Origin: Merzomyia westermanni | Taxonomy: Eukaryota; Arthropoda; Insecta; Diptera; Tephritidae | Length of the DNA: 64,000 bases | Reading direction: 5' to 3' | Assembly (NCBI GenBank): GCA_949987695.1 | Contig: OX465292.1 | Span: 131,690,400 to 131,754,399, forward strand | Shown: positions 44,581 to 56,900 of the stretch, in pieces | Numbering within the stretch: the stretch's first letter is position 1 | How the letters are laid out: every line of letters begins with the position of its first letter | The notes under the pieces: generated by a model | The model's input: the letters and a program-made list of their open reading frames with translations, nothing else | Databases searched by the model: none | What the model was told of the DNA's origin: nothing | Program-made: the position numbers and the translations under genes

Positions 44581-45330
44581 TTAACCCTCCGATGAGTGAC
44601 AGTTCTGAACTTCACGGCCGTGTGAAAAGGTCCCTACGGACCTTTTTTTGTAAATCATGTTTTTTTCATATAAAAATTTTTTTTTGATCTTTTTTTGTTT
44701 CTATTGTTTATAACTAAATTCTACATACAAAAATAATTTTTTTAAATTTTTAAAATTTTTTTTGGTTGAATTTTTTTAAGACTATTATAAAAAAGTTTAA
44801 AAGTTATTGTTGTTGAGCGTGTACTTCTTGTCTCCCGCCCTGTGCGCAAGTGTTGCAGCGATGTAAAAGTGGCTATTTTCTCCGCAAACAGCGTTGCCGC
44901 AGCCGAAGCAGTATGCCCGCGTTTTCCGCTGCCGCCCGTACTCAGAACGACAAAGGCGACATGACGGTCTACTTGACCTAGCCGCAAAGACGGTTCATTG
45001 CCTTCCATCGGTCTTGGTAATACCTGAAATGAAAAGAAAAATAAAAACCAAATAAATATATATTCTATTCTTGAATTTGATTATGTTTTGCTTACCCTTT
45101 CTTACATCGAATGCTTCCATCGCATTGCACATCCTTGGATATGAGGTTATATGGTTGTTCAGGGCACGTTCTTCGATATTTGGTGTGGCCAATTGTTTCG
45201 TTAGCGGTAACAAGAACGACCGCCGTCTGTCACTCCTTTTTATAGGCTTCATGTCGTTGTAAATCGTATGCAAATACAAAGGTAAAGATGTATTGATTCC
45301 ACGCATTCCCATGATACCAACTGATATGCC
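44581..45330 (-). mobile_element. piggyBac-like element, 3' part only
   Basis: TTAA at 44581-44584 followed by CCCTCCGATG, a piggyBac-like terminus. Just inside is a perfect 9-bp-arm palindrome AAAAGGTCC/GGACCTTTT (44625-44646). The transposase C-terminus lies at 44800-45312, pointing toward this end. The other half is missing. Confidence 0.72.
44800..45312 (-). pseudogene. piggyBac-like transposase C-terminal fossil
   Basis: Minus-strand frame with RRSFLLPLTKQLATPNIEER and ALNNHITSYPR, the region before the C-terminal domain of piggyBac transposases. After a stop (DGRQ-stop near 44998) the same region continues as a Cys-rich finger: RPSCRLCRSEYGRQRKTRAY, CFGCGNAVCGENSHFY. A Cys-rich C-terminal domain is typical of this superfamily. 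The catalytic DDD core is absent. Confidence 0.75.
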
Positions 45331-45564
45331 GTTTGAAATTTAAACGCCTTTAATTTCTCGTGCCACTTGCATTTGCGATCACAATTAATAAATCGTAAGG
45401 CCAATCTTTCCAAATCTATGGATTCAGCTTGGACTATTCATTTTTTCCCACGGACAGGTTTACGTTGGATGTTCAAGAGTTGGAAAGCATTCGGGTTATT
45501 CGTTTTCACTCAAGACGCAAAAACAAAAAACGTCGTTTATCACAAAGCATTGCAATGATTTTTT

Positions 45565-46356
45565 ATACCCAGCTGTACTTGTACACAGGGTATTATAACT
45601 TTGTTTGGATAAAGGTTGGTTGTACAGGTATAAAGGAATCGAGATAGATATAGACTTCTATATACAAAATGACCAGGATCGAAAAAATATTTGATTGAGC
45701 CGTGTCCGTCTGTCCGTCCGTCCGTCTGTCCGTTAACACGATAACTTGAGCAAATATTGCTATATCTTCACCAAACTTGGCGTTCAGGCTTATTTAGACT
45801 CAGAATAGATTGGTTCTGAAAATGAGCAAAATCGGACGATAACCACGCCCCCTTTTCCTATATCGAAAATATCGAAAAATTGGAAAAATGAGATAATTCG
45901 AAAACGAATACCACTAAATTAATCAAATTTGGTAGGTGGATCAACTTTATAACGCAAAATACAAGTTCCGTAAAATTTTTAAAAATGGGTGTGGCAACGC
46001 CCACATTTAGAAGAAACAAATACAGAAGTTTAACAAGCTGTAAATCAATAGCCGTTGGAGATATAACATTGAAATTTGGCATAGACATTCTTCTAGCGAC
46101 AACTGTTTGCTGTGAAAATGAGGGAAAACGGCTGAAAGCCACGCTTTCTTTTTATACCCAGCTGTAGTTGTTCACAGGGTATTATACCTTTTTTTGGATA
46201 ACGGGTGGTTGTACAGGTATAAAGAGTCGAAGTAGATATAGACTTCCATATATCAAAATGACCAAGATCGAAAAAAAATTTGATTGAGCCATGTCCGTAC
46301 GTCTGTCTGTTAACACGATAACTTGAGCAAATATTGAGATATCTTCGCCAAATTCG
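45565..46356. repeat. Repeat family 2 array, first units
   Basis: Units begin TATACCCAGCTGTA(C/G)TTG at 45565 and 46155 (590 bp apart). Each has GGTATAAAGGAATCGA, CGTCCGTCTGTCCGTTAACACG, ACCACGCCCCC, and GGGTGTGGCAACGCCCACAT. The second unit is interrupted at 46357 by the Jockey LINE. Confidence 0.88.
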
Positions 46357-46576
46357 AAATAATCGTCATGCTATTTGGACGTGTTTTGTTTGCATTCCTA
46401 TTTCTTTTCTATAAATTAATAATTTTATTGAGAATTGGGATTTTTCTCTTAAGTGCCTTCTGTAGTTAGTTGGTTTTTACCTACCTATAATTATGAGATA
46501 GTGACTCTTGTTATTGTGATAAATCAAAAATTTTAAATTAAATCAACAATTAAATTTTTCGTTCGCTTAATCACGC

Positions 46577-48034
46577 ATGAACAAAACAACAACTATGCCT
46601 TGTGTTTGTAGGCATAGCAGAGAGCAGAAAGTGCAGTGTGCAAAGTGCAACGATCTCTTCCATGTTACTTGTGTCGGTATCCGTCCTTCTGATGCCGGTT
46701 TTTTGCAAAGTGCTGGTCAAGATTTTTTCTGCGAAGTTTGAGCTACTCAGCTCTGGATTTCCCTCCGTTCACCTCCCCCATCTATAGCAAAGGAGAAACC
46801 TTCTACCGTCATCTCTAGTTCTTCCTCTTCTGATTCTCTGAAGTGTAATGACTCTACGAAGCATAGTGATAATTCTCTTGTTATTGCAGAGAGCAAGCAA
46901 ACAACATTAAACTCACTATTTAATTTAATATAATCTCTTCAAGCCGAAAATGCTAGTGTGTTAAACTTGGTGACCGCGCTTAATGATGTAAACAATAGCC
47001 TAGTGCTGGAATCTGCTAATATGAATTCGGCCCTTCAATCTATTCAAAGTAAACTTGCTGATAAAGATAAAATGATTGCTAACCTCACCTCTGAAGTAAA
47101 GAGTCTTCGAATTTCTTTCAATGCTACCTTTGAAGCTAAGAGTTAACAGCGAAGCTAATTACTCTTCGTTGCCATTAAACACATTATCAACGTGTGCTCC
47201 CTCTGATCTATCTGTTGGCACCCTTTCATACGCTCATACCTTATGACCGAATAAGAGTGCCAATTCTAACATTATTCCCGCAACAAGAACAATGGCTTGC
47301 CCAATGCAACCAACAGCTTCGTGCACTGTGACGTCGGCAATAACTGATGTTTTTTCAGTTTTTGCCCTCCCATCTGATTATTCGGCTGACGCTAATACCT
47401 GTGCGCCGATTGATAAAGCCAATGCTTCCGCTACAGCTAAAACCATGGCTATTGTGACTACGGCGTCAGTATCCGAAGCTTCTGCTTCTCCTTTGCCTAT
47501 TATTAACACTAGCAACGTGACTGATAATGCTCAGTGGATGAAGGTGACGAATAAACGGGCTAGAAACAATAATAAAAATGCTTGTGCTACTACTACTGCT
47601 ACTACGGCTGCAGTGACTGCGGCGCCACCATCTGTGGCTGACAATGCACAATGGGTCAATGTGTCGCATAACCATCATAATAATAATAAATCACATGTTC
47701 GCATAAAAGAACTAATTCTAATACTGATTTGAGTCTCGCAGATAGCTACAAATAGCTTCATTTGGCATCTTTTTCTCCATCCGTTTCTGAAGATGATATA
47801 AAAAATGATGTGGTCAAACAAATTGATCGTGACAGAACTTTGTTATCATGCTCTAAGTTGGTGAAAAAATACGTCTCAATTAATTCCCTGAATAGGGTTT
47901 ACTTCAAATTAGGAGTTCCTGAGTCTTCGTATGATAAATTATTATGCTCGGATATCTGGCCAACAAATGTGACAGGAAAGCCTTTTCAGATGTTTCGGAA
48001 GGGCGACGAAAACTATTGCGGACATAGCAAGTAG
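46577..48034 (+). pseudogene. Jockey ORF1 (PHD-like finger, coiled coil, C-terminal nucleic-acid-binding domain)
   Basis: Starts at ATG 46577 with a finger CVCRH...QCAKCNDLFHVTCVG and FFCEV, where a TGA (46739) replaces the last part. A coiled-coil segment (ALQSIQSKLADKDKMIANLT) follows at about 46958-47146, then Ala/Thr-rich linkers with VADNAQWVNV repeats (47292-47732). The end is SVSEDDIKNDVVKQIDRD...KPFQMFRKGDENYCGHSK, the C-terminal part of insect Jockey ORF1. At least three stops separate the segments. Confidence 0.8.
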
Positions 48035-49786
48035 TACCCGACTTCCCATAAATAATAATTGCGGGCTGAAAATTTACTTTCAAATTTTATCTGGTGTGAG
48101 AACCAAGTCTGATTTAGTGCATAACTTTAGTGTGCAAATGAACTACGACATCTTTGTTTTCGTTGAGACGTGGTTAAACAAGAACTTTTTTGATGGTGAA
48201 TTCTTCAACTCTAAACTACTCTAAAAAACTGGCTGCCTTCGGGGAGGTGGTGTTCTTATCGCCATTAAGCGCCAATTGCATGCGTCTTTGGTCCCGCTCC
48301 CGTATGGTGACTCTTTGCTGGACCAGATTTGCATATGTATTAATGAGTCCGCACCGCAAAACACTTTATATCTTCTCGCGTCTTACGTGCCACCGGGTAG
48401 CTCTTTCGAGTTATACAAGGCCCACGCAGATAACATTGTATCCTTAGCCTTAAACAACGTTAAAGAACATCACCTCCGCGTACTAGGCGATTTTAACATC
48501 TCTAATATTAATTGGTCCACTACTATATCTAAATACGGTCTCACGCCTAATAATGTCATTTCAAGTCATAAATTGTATTCATCCATAATGTACTTAGTCT
48601 TAACTTAATTCAAATTAATAAACTTTTTAATACCCTAAATAGTTTAGTGGATCTTATATTTATAAGCGACAATGTTTGCTGTGAAGTTAGTGAGTGCATG
48701 TGCATGAATCCAATTACTTCTAAGAACAGATATCATCTACCACTTGTTGTTGAGTTTAGTTTTCATCACTTTTTTTCGGTTACTGCTGAGGGTAGATTAA
48801 TCTTCAATTATTCTTCATGCGACTTTGCAAGTCTTAATGATGTTTTACTTGAAATTAATTTGGAGGAGCTACTGGACGGGCTTGATACCTCTGCTAGCTT
48901 TTCCACTCTGAAGTCGATCTTATACACCCAATGTTTGGATAGAATACCCCTGCGGGTAAATAGACCTTACAAATTACCATGGTACACTAAGGAATAAAAA
49001 AAACTCAAGAACCTTAGAAGCAAATTCTTCCGAAAATTTCAAAAAACTAAAAATAACCTATTCTGCAGTAAATATAAGCTATACTTAAGGTATTTTAATA
49101 TTTTGAACAAAACTCTCTAGCCAAGTATATACGAAATATTGAGGGAAACATTAAATCGAATCCAAAAAGTTTTTGGATATATCTTAAGGACAAAAAATAT
49201 TCCGCTAGTGTACCCAACAGAGTTTTCTTGATGATAACTCAGCGAAAACTCCGAATGATGCAGCTAACTTATTTGCTGATTTTTTAAATCAAATTTTTCT
49301 GTGGACGATAGTAGTCAACCGCACGATTTTTCGAACAGTCCGCACTCTGCCTCAAACTTCGGAGCTCTCCATCTTTCTTCTGAGGATATTAGTAGGGCTA
49401 TTAAAAATCTTAAATCTTCTTCTCAAATCGGTTTAGACAGGTTTTCTCCCGTCTTATTGAAAAATTGTCCAGCCCTTTTTATCCCCTTCAACTTATTTTC
49501 AATAAATCACTATCCTCTGGAAATTTTATTGATGATTGGAAGGCTACGTCAATTACGTATATCTTCAAAAGTGGCAATAAAATGATGTGCGTAACTACAG
49601 ACCCATATCCAAACTGACCACTGTTTCCAAAATTATCGAACATGCAGTCAATGCTAAATTGATCTTCGCGGTTAAGTCCCTTATTTCTCCTTATCAGCAT
49701 GGCTTCGTCGCGGATAGGTCGACGGTTTCTAACCTTGCTGTTTTTAGTGAGTATTGCCTTGAGTTCTTTTCTGCTGGCACGCAGGT

Positions 49787-51595
49787 CTTCTTTCTTTAAA
49801 TGGTCATCTAACCGCCTGGGCGATTTTGACCGTCCAACATAGCTAGTCGTTTCTTCGTTGCGCCAACTGGCGCCAATTGGAAACACCGCGGGATCGCAAA
49901 TCGGTCTCCACTTGGTCCTGTCATCGGAGTGGTGGTCTCCCTCTTCCTCTGCTTCCACCGGCGGGTGCCGATAAGAATACCTTCTTGGCTGGAGCATCTT
50001 CGCTCATTCGCACTACGTGGCCTAGCCAGCGAAGCCGCTGTGTTTTAATTCGCTGAACTATGTCAGCGTCTGCGTAAAGTTCATACAGCTCATCATTAAA
50101 TCTTCTTCGGTACTCGCCGTCGCCAACGCGTAGAGGTCCACAAATCTTTCGAAGAACCTTTCTCTCGAATACTCCCAGAGCCGCCTCATCAGATGTTGTT
50201 AGTGTCCACGCTTCTGCACCATATAGCAGGACGGGTGCGATGAGTGACTTGTAGAGTGTTATTTTCGTTCGTCGAGAGAGGACTTTACTTTTCAATTGCC
50301 TACTCAGTCCGAAGTAGCATTTGTTTGCAAGAGTGATTCTTCGTCGGATTTCTAGGCTAACATTATTGTTGGTATTAATGCTGGTTCCCAGGTAAACCAA
50401 GTCCTTTACTATTTCGAAATTATGGTTGCCAACAGTGGCTTGGTTGCCAAGGCGCGAATGCGCTGACTCTTTGCATGATGACAGAAGGTACTTGTTTTGC
50501 CCTCGTTCACCACCAATCCCATTTTCTCCGCTTCCTTTTCTAATTTGGAGTAAGCAGAAGTTACGGCCCGGTTGTTAAGGCCAATGATATCAATAGCGTC
50601 AGCATATGCCAACAGTTGCACGCTTTTATAAAATACTGTTCCAGCGCGGTTAAGTTCTGCAGCTTGTATTATTTTCTCCAGCATTAAATTAAAGAAATCG
50701 CACGATAGGGGGTCACCCTGTATGAAACCTCGTTTAGTTTCGAAGGGCTCGGAGAGGTACTTCCCAATTCTGACCGAGCTGGCGGTGTTGCTCAAGGTCA
50801 TTTTGCATAGCCGTATAAGTTTTGCGGGGAAACCAATTCAGACATAGCGGCATATAGGCAGCTCCTTTTCGTGCTATCGAAAGCGGCTTTAAAATCAACA
50901 AAGAGATGATGTGTGTCGATTCTCTTTTCACGGGTTTTTTCCAAGATTTGGCGTATTGTAAAAATCTGGTCGATGGTAGATTTACCAGGTCTGAAGCCAC
51001 ACTGATAAGGTCCAATCAGTCTGTTCACATCAGGCTTCAGTCTTTCGCACAATACGCTAGATAGGACCTTATATGCGATATTCAAAAGGATGATTCCGCG
51101 ATAGTTGGCGCAGTTTGCAGGATCGCCCTTCTTGTGGATTGGGCAGAGAACACTTAGATTCCAATCTTCAGGCATGCATTCATGCGACCAAATTCTGCAT
51201 AGAAGCTGATGCATGCGCCTTACCAGCTCCTCGCCTCCGTGTTTGAATAGCTCAGCAGGCAAACCATCAGCGCCAGCTGCTTTATTGTTTTTCAATCGGG
51301 ATATTGCTATTCGCACCTCATTATAGTCGGGTTGTGGAACGTCAATTCCATCATCTTCGATTATGGGCTCGGGTTCGGCATCTTCTCTGGTTTCTTGCTC
51401 AGTTTCTCCATTTAAAAGGGCAGAGAAGTGATCCCCCCATATTCTGAGTGCTCTCTGAACATCGGTCACCAGGTCGCCGTTCTCATTCTTACAGGAGTTT
51501 GCCCCGGGTTTGAAACTTTCTGTCATTCGCCGAATTTTTTGATAGAATTTTCGGGCATTATTCCCGTTGGCCAGCATCTCAAGCTCCTTCTCCAG
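49787..51595 (-). mobile_element. Nested RTE-like LINE, 5'-truncated
   Basis: Flanked by a 14-bp duplication GCTGGCAC(G/A)CAGGT at 49773-49786 and 51596-51609, with one mismatch. The 3' end (minus strand) is CATTTAAAGAAAGAAG. It splits the Jockey RT precisely within AGTQV, which is doubled. Related to the fossil at 10384-10940. Confidence 0.92.
49900..51595 (-). pseudogene. Reverse transcriptase and C-terminal domain of the RTE-like LINE
   Basis: Frames read ARKFYQKIRRMTESFKPG, ISRLKNNKAAGADGLPAELF, LCPIHKKGDPANCANYRGI, GPYQCGFRPGKSTIDQIF and HHLFVDFKAAFDS, then ending blocks MVYLGTSI and LRWLGHVVRM with RGRPP. The active site is AYADAIDIIG: the second Asp of YADD is Ala. The frame shifts at about 50798-50830, 50735 and 50400. 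The endonuclease is missing. I assign RTE or a close clade from the C-terminal domain; this needs a tree. Confidence 0.85.
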
Positions 51596-52031
51596 GCTGG
51601 CACACAGGTAGATTGTATCTATACAGATTTTTCAAAAGCCTTTGATAGGGTCTCTCATAGAGTCCTAATTAATAAACTGAAATGTCTTGGACTTCGTTCT
51701 TCCTTCCTGTCATGGTTAAGATCATATTTATCCAGCAGGCGAAGTGTTGTCACTGTTGATGGGGAGTCCTCTATTCCCTTTATTGCCTCTTCGGGGGTAC
51801 CTCATAGGAGTATAGTAGGTCCATTATTATTTAATCTTTTTATAAATGACATCAGTAATTGCTTTACATTTGCTAAATGTCTGCTGTACGCTGATGATCT
51901 AAAACTGTTCGCTATTATTAAAACGCCACATGATGCAATGAAATCGGATTTCGGATTGTGAACTTCAATGTCTTAGTGAGATTAAGGACCTTGAGGTTAT
52001 ATTTGATAGTAAGTTTTCTTCTATAATCATA

Positions 52032-53316
52032 CAGGGTGTTTTTTTTACAGGTTTGTTTTTCGAATAGAGATAAAACTGGCATTTTGTGGTCAAATCTGGC
52101 AACTCTAATGTCATTTATGTTCAGTTTGGTTTGCCATTTCATCATAAACAGGTTGACAAAAGAACAACGCTTGCAAATCGTGCAAATTTATTTCGAAAAT
52201 AATGGTTCAGTTCGCGAAGTTTACCGTGAGCTCCGTCCATTTTATGGTCGACATAATCGTCCATCAGAGCAATTAATTCGGTTAACCATGGATCGTTTTC
52301 GCACTACGTTTACTCTATGTGATAATACGCATCCGCAGAGACGTCGAACAGTGCGCACCGAAGAAACAATTGCCGCTGTAGAGCAAAGTGTTGAAGAGGA
52401 CCCGAATGAATCGATTCGCCACCGTGCACAGCAATTGGAGCTTTGTCCATCAACTTTATGGAAGATTTTGCGCAAAGATCTTGGCTTGCGACCTTACAAG
52501 ATCCAGCTTGTGCAAGAATTAAAGCCGCGAGACCATGCAATGCGTCGTGATTTTGGTGTATGGGCCGAAAATGAGATTGATTTCGATGCTGATTTTCATC
52601 GCAAAATTTTGTTCAGTGATGAGGCTCATTTTTGGTTGAATGGCTACGTCAACAAGCAAAATTGCCGCATTTTGAGTGAAGAGAATCCACATGAGACCCT
52701 TGAAACGCCATTACATCCACAAAAACTGACTGTTTGGTGTGCTCTATGGGCTGGTGGAGTCATTGGGCCATACTTCTTCCGCAATAATGCTGGAGAGGCA
52801 GCTACCGTTAATGGAGACCGGTATAGAGCCATGATAACCGACTATTTTGTTCCCGAATTGGATGGCATGAATGTGGATGAGTTGTGGTTCCAACAAGACG
52901 GCGCTACATGCCACACAGCGCACGTCACAATCGATTTATTGAAGGAAACATTCGATGAGCGCATAATTTCGCGGAATGGACCTGTCAATTGGCCACCAAG
53001 GTCGTGTGATTTGACACTATTGGATTATTTTCTTTGGGGATATGTGAAGTCGCTCGTCTACACCAACAAACCAGAAACGTTAGGGGAATTGGAATTGCCG
53101 ACATACGGCCCCATATGCTCGAAAAAGTGGTTGAAAATTGGACCTGTAGAATTGGCTTTATTCGAGCCAGCCGCGGCGGCCACATGCCCGAAATCATATT
53201 TAAACATTAATGGCATAAAATTATCCTTCCAATAAAGCCAAATTGATGGACCTTAAAACGATTTTCTTGTGTTTTGATTCAATTCGAAGTTCTATACCCC
53301 TAAAAAAAACACCCTT
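52032..53316 (+). mobile_element. DD41D transposon, family B copy 2 (B2), with 19-bp deletion
   Basis: TA at 52030-52031 and 53317-53318; ends (C/A)AGGGTGTTTTTTTTA. 1,285 bp, exactly 19 bp shorter than B1. Inserted in the C-terminal part of Jockey ORF2. Confidence 0.94.
52144..53208 (+). pseudogene. Transposase of B2, frameshifted, start codon lost
   Basis: Very close to B1 but (1) the ATG of MNRLTKEQ is ATA here, leaving only upstream or downstream starts; (2) a 19-bp deletion after GGAATTGGA (near 53090) shifts the frame from residue ~319, replacing the last ~40 residues; (3) W to L in NCRI(W/L)SEEN. The three catalytic Asp remain in frame upstream of the break. Likely inactive or impaired. 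Confidence 0.9.
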
Positions 53317-53980
53317 TATTAGCAACATAACCTCTAAATCTTACTTCATGCTGGGTTTTCTTAGACGCAATTCCGCTAAATTTTGTGACCCATATACTTT
53401 TAAACTTCTCTATACTTCTTTTGTCAAGTCTAATTTAGAATATGCTGTCTTTATCTGGCGACCTAGTACTACGACAGCTATAAATATACTGGAGAGAATA
53501 CAAAAACGCTTTCTCAAGTATGCTCTTTGGACGTTACATTTTGCGGAGCCCATACCATCTTATACCGCTCGCCTTACGCTGATAAGTCTTAAATTCTTAG
53601 AGAGTCGCAGATCTATACTCTCCTTGTCTTTTACTTTCAAAATTATCAAGGGTATAATTGACTGCCAATACTTATTAGAAAGGATTCGGTTTAATATTCC
53701 CCAACGGCTTCTGCGTACTGTGTTTCCGTTTTATGCGGATATTACGAAAACTCAATATGCTTGTAATGCCTCGTAAATCGTGCTTTGCGGGAGTTTAATT
53801 CACTAAGTGATGCTATCTCTTTGGATTTTTCTAAGTCAAGTGTTGCTTTCTTCACGGTGCTGAACTGTGCTTTATAAGTAGTTTGACTTATGCACTAAAT
53901 CAGTATGTTATATATAAATTAGTTTAGTTCTTAGTCTGTAAGGATTGTATTCGAAAAACGTATAAATAAATAAATAAATA

Positions 53981-56900
53981 AAATTCGGTATACGGGCTAA
54001 GTTAGACTCAGAATAGATTGGTATAACAAAAACATCGAAAAATTGAAAAAATTATATAATTCGAAAACGAATACCGCTAAATTAAAGAAATTTGGTAGGT
54101 GGATTGATTTTATAACGCAAAACACAAGTTCAGTAAAATTTTGGAATATGGGGATGGCAACGCCCACATTAAGAAGAAGCAAATTCAGAAGTTTCACAAG
54201 CTGTAAATCAATAGCCGTTATAGATATAACATTGAAATTTGGCATAGACATTTTTTTCGTAGCGACACCTGTTTTCCGTGAAAATGAGCGAAATCGGCGG
54301 AAGGCCACGCTTTATTTTTATACCCAGCTGTACTTGTATACAGGTTATTATAACTTTGTTTGGATAACGGTTGGTTGTACAGGTATAAAGGAATCGATAT
54401 AGAATATACTTCCGTATATAAAAATGACCAGGATCGGAAAAGAATTTGATTGAGCCATGTCCGTCCGTCTGTCCGTTAACACGATAACTTGAGCAAATAC
54501 TGAGATACCTTCACCAATTCCGGTGTGCGGGCTTATTTAGATCCAGAATAGATTGGTATTGAAAATGAGCGAAATCGGACGATAACCATGCCCCTTTTTC
54601 CTATATCGAAAAATTTAAAAAATTAGATAATTCGAAAACGAATACCACTAAATTAAGGAGTTTTGGTAGGTGGATTGATTTTATAACGCAAAACACATTT
54701 TCAGTAAAATTTTGGAATATGGGCCTGGCACGCCCACATTTAGAACAAGCAAATTCAGAAGTTTAACAAGCTGTAAATCAATAGCCGTTGGAGATATAAC
54801 ATTGAAATTTGGCACATACATTGCTTTCATAGCGACAACTGTTTGCTGTGCATATTAGCGAAATCGACTGAAAGCCACGCTTTCGTTTATACCCAGCTGT
54901 ACTTGTACACAGGGTATTATAACTTTGTTTGGATAACGATTGGTTGTACAGGTATAAAGGAATCGATATAGATATAGACTTCCGTATATAAAAATTACCA
55001 GGATCGAAAAAGAATTTGATTGAGCCATGTCCGTCCGTCTGTCCGTTAACACGATAACTTGAGGAAATACTGAGATACCTTCACCAATTCCGGTGTGCGG
55101 GCTTATTTAGATCCAGAATAGATTGGTATTGAAAATGAGCGAAATCGGACGATAACCATGCCCCTTTTTCCTATATCGAAAAATTTAAAAAATTAGATAA
55201 TTCGAAAACGAATACCACTAAATTAAGGAGTTTTGGTAGGTGGATTGATTTTATAACGCAAAACACATTTTCAATAAAATTTTGGAATATGGGCCTGGCA
55301 ACGCCCACATTTAGAACAAGCAAATTCAGAAGTTTAACAAGCTGTAAATCAATAGCCGTTGGAGATATAACATTGAAATTTGGCACATACATTGCTTTCA
55401 TAGCAACAACTGTTTGCTGTGCATATTAGCGAAATCGACTGAAAGCCACGCTTTCGTTTATACCCAGCTGTACTTGTACACAGGGTATTATAACTTTGTT
55501 TGGATAACGATTGGTTGTACAGGTATAAAGGAATCGATATAGATATAGACTTCCATATATCAAAATGACCAGGAACGAAAAAAAATTTGATTGAGCCATG
55601 TCCGTCCGTCTGTCCGTCTGTCTGTCCGTCCGTCTGGCCGTTAACACGATAACTTGAGCAAATATTGAGATACCTTCACCAAATTAGGTATGCGGGCTTA
55701 GTTAGACTCAGAATAGATTCTCTTTATGGCGCGATATACAACAGGTATATCATCATAAACCTTCTAAGAGATTTTTGCGCCAAGCTTCTCTTCCAATTTG
55801 TGGTGTGCCGATTTGAATTTTCCCTAAAAATTGGTGGGACCTAAAGGTTTTTGCCGACTCTGAACGGCATCTACAAAGGAGACGAATTTTTGCTGAGAAG
55901 CCTGTCATGGCAGAAATACACTCGGAGAGTTTGCCAAACCACTGCCGAGGGGCGACCCCGTTTTGAAAAACTTTTTTGAAATCACTTTTGATGGTATTGA
56001 TAATAAGCGAAATCGGACTATAACCACGCCCCCTTTTCCCATATCGAAAATATGGAAAAATTTAAAAATAAGATAATTCGAAAACGAATACCACTAAATT
56101 AATGAAATTTGGTAGGTGGACTGATTTTATAACGCAAAACACAGCTTCAGTAAAATTTTGGAATATGGGCCTGGCAACGCCCACATTTAGAACAAGCAAA
56201 TTCAGAAGTTTAACAAGCTGTAAATCAAATGAGCGAAATCGAAATCCATACATCAAAATAACCGGGATCGAAAAAAAATTTGATTGAGCCATGTCAGTCC
56301 GTCTGTCGGTCCGTCCCTCTGTCCGTTATCACGATAACTTGAGCAAATATTGAGATACCTTCACCAATACCGGTGTGTGGTCTTATTTAGATCCACAATA
56401 GATTGGTATTGAAAATGAGCGAAATCGGAGGATAACCACGCCCCCTTTTCCTATATCGAAAATATGGAAAAATTTAAAAACGAGATAATTCGAAAACGAA
56501 AACCACTTAATTAATGAAATTTGGTATGTGGATTGATTTTATAACGCAAAATACAAGTTCTGTAAAATTCTGGAATATGGGTGTGGCAATGCCCACGTTT
56601 AGAGAAGAAAATTCAGAAGTTTAACAAGCTGTAAATCAATAGCCGTTGAAGATATAACATTGAAATTTGGCATAGACATTTTTTTCTTAGCCACAACAGT
56701 TTGCTGTGAAAATGAGCGAAATCGACTGAAGGCCACGCTTTCTTTCTATACCCAGCTGTACTTGTACACATGGTATTATAACTTTGTTTTGATAACGGTT
56801 GAATGTACAAGTATAAAGGAATCAAGATAAATATAGACTTTCATATATCAAAATGACCAGGATCGAAAAAAATTCAATTGAGCCACGTCCGCCTGTCTGT

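Larger units (their letters stand above)
48035..53886 (+). pseudogene. Jockey ORF2 (endonuclease-reverse transcriptase), interrupted
   Basis: Endonuclease: YDIFVFVETWLNKNFF near 48145, a GGGVLIAIKRQL block near 48240, LRVLGDFNISNINW near 48475, VDLIFISDN near 48645. RT: AIKNLKSSSQIGLDRFSPVL near 49400, NYRPISKLTTVSKIIE near 49590, then after the nested LINE DCIYTDFSKAFDRVSH near 51611, SSGVPHRSIVGPLLF and the intact YADD motif (LLYADDLKLF) near 51885. After transposon B2 the C-terminal domain resumes (SYFMLGFLRRN at 53340) to 53776 and, shifted by a frame, to about 53886. Several indels plus two insertions make it dead. Confidence 0.88.
46357..53980 (+). mobile_element. Near full-length Jockey-clade LINE with two nested insertions
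   Basis: Target duplication AAATTCG at 46350-46356 and 53981-53987. The 3' end is (TAAA)n at 53961-53980. Without the nested LINE and transposon it is about 4.5 kb, the size of a full Jockey. ORF1 and ORF2 are recognisable but carry stops. Confidence 0.9.
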
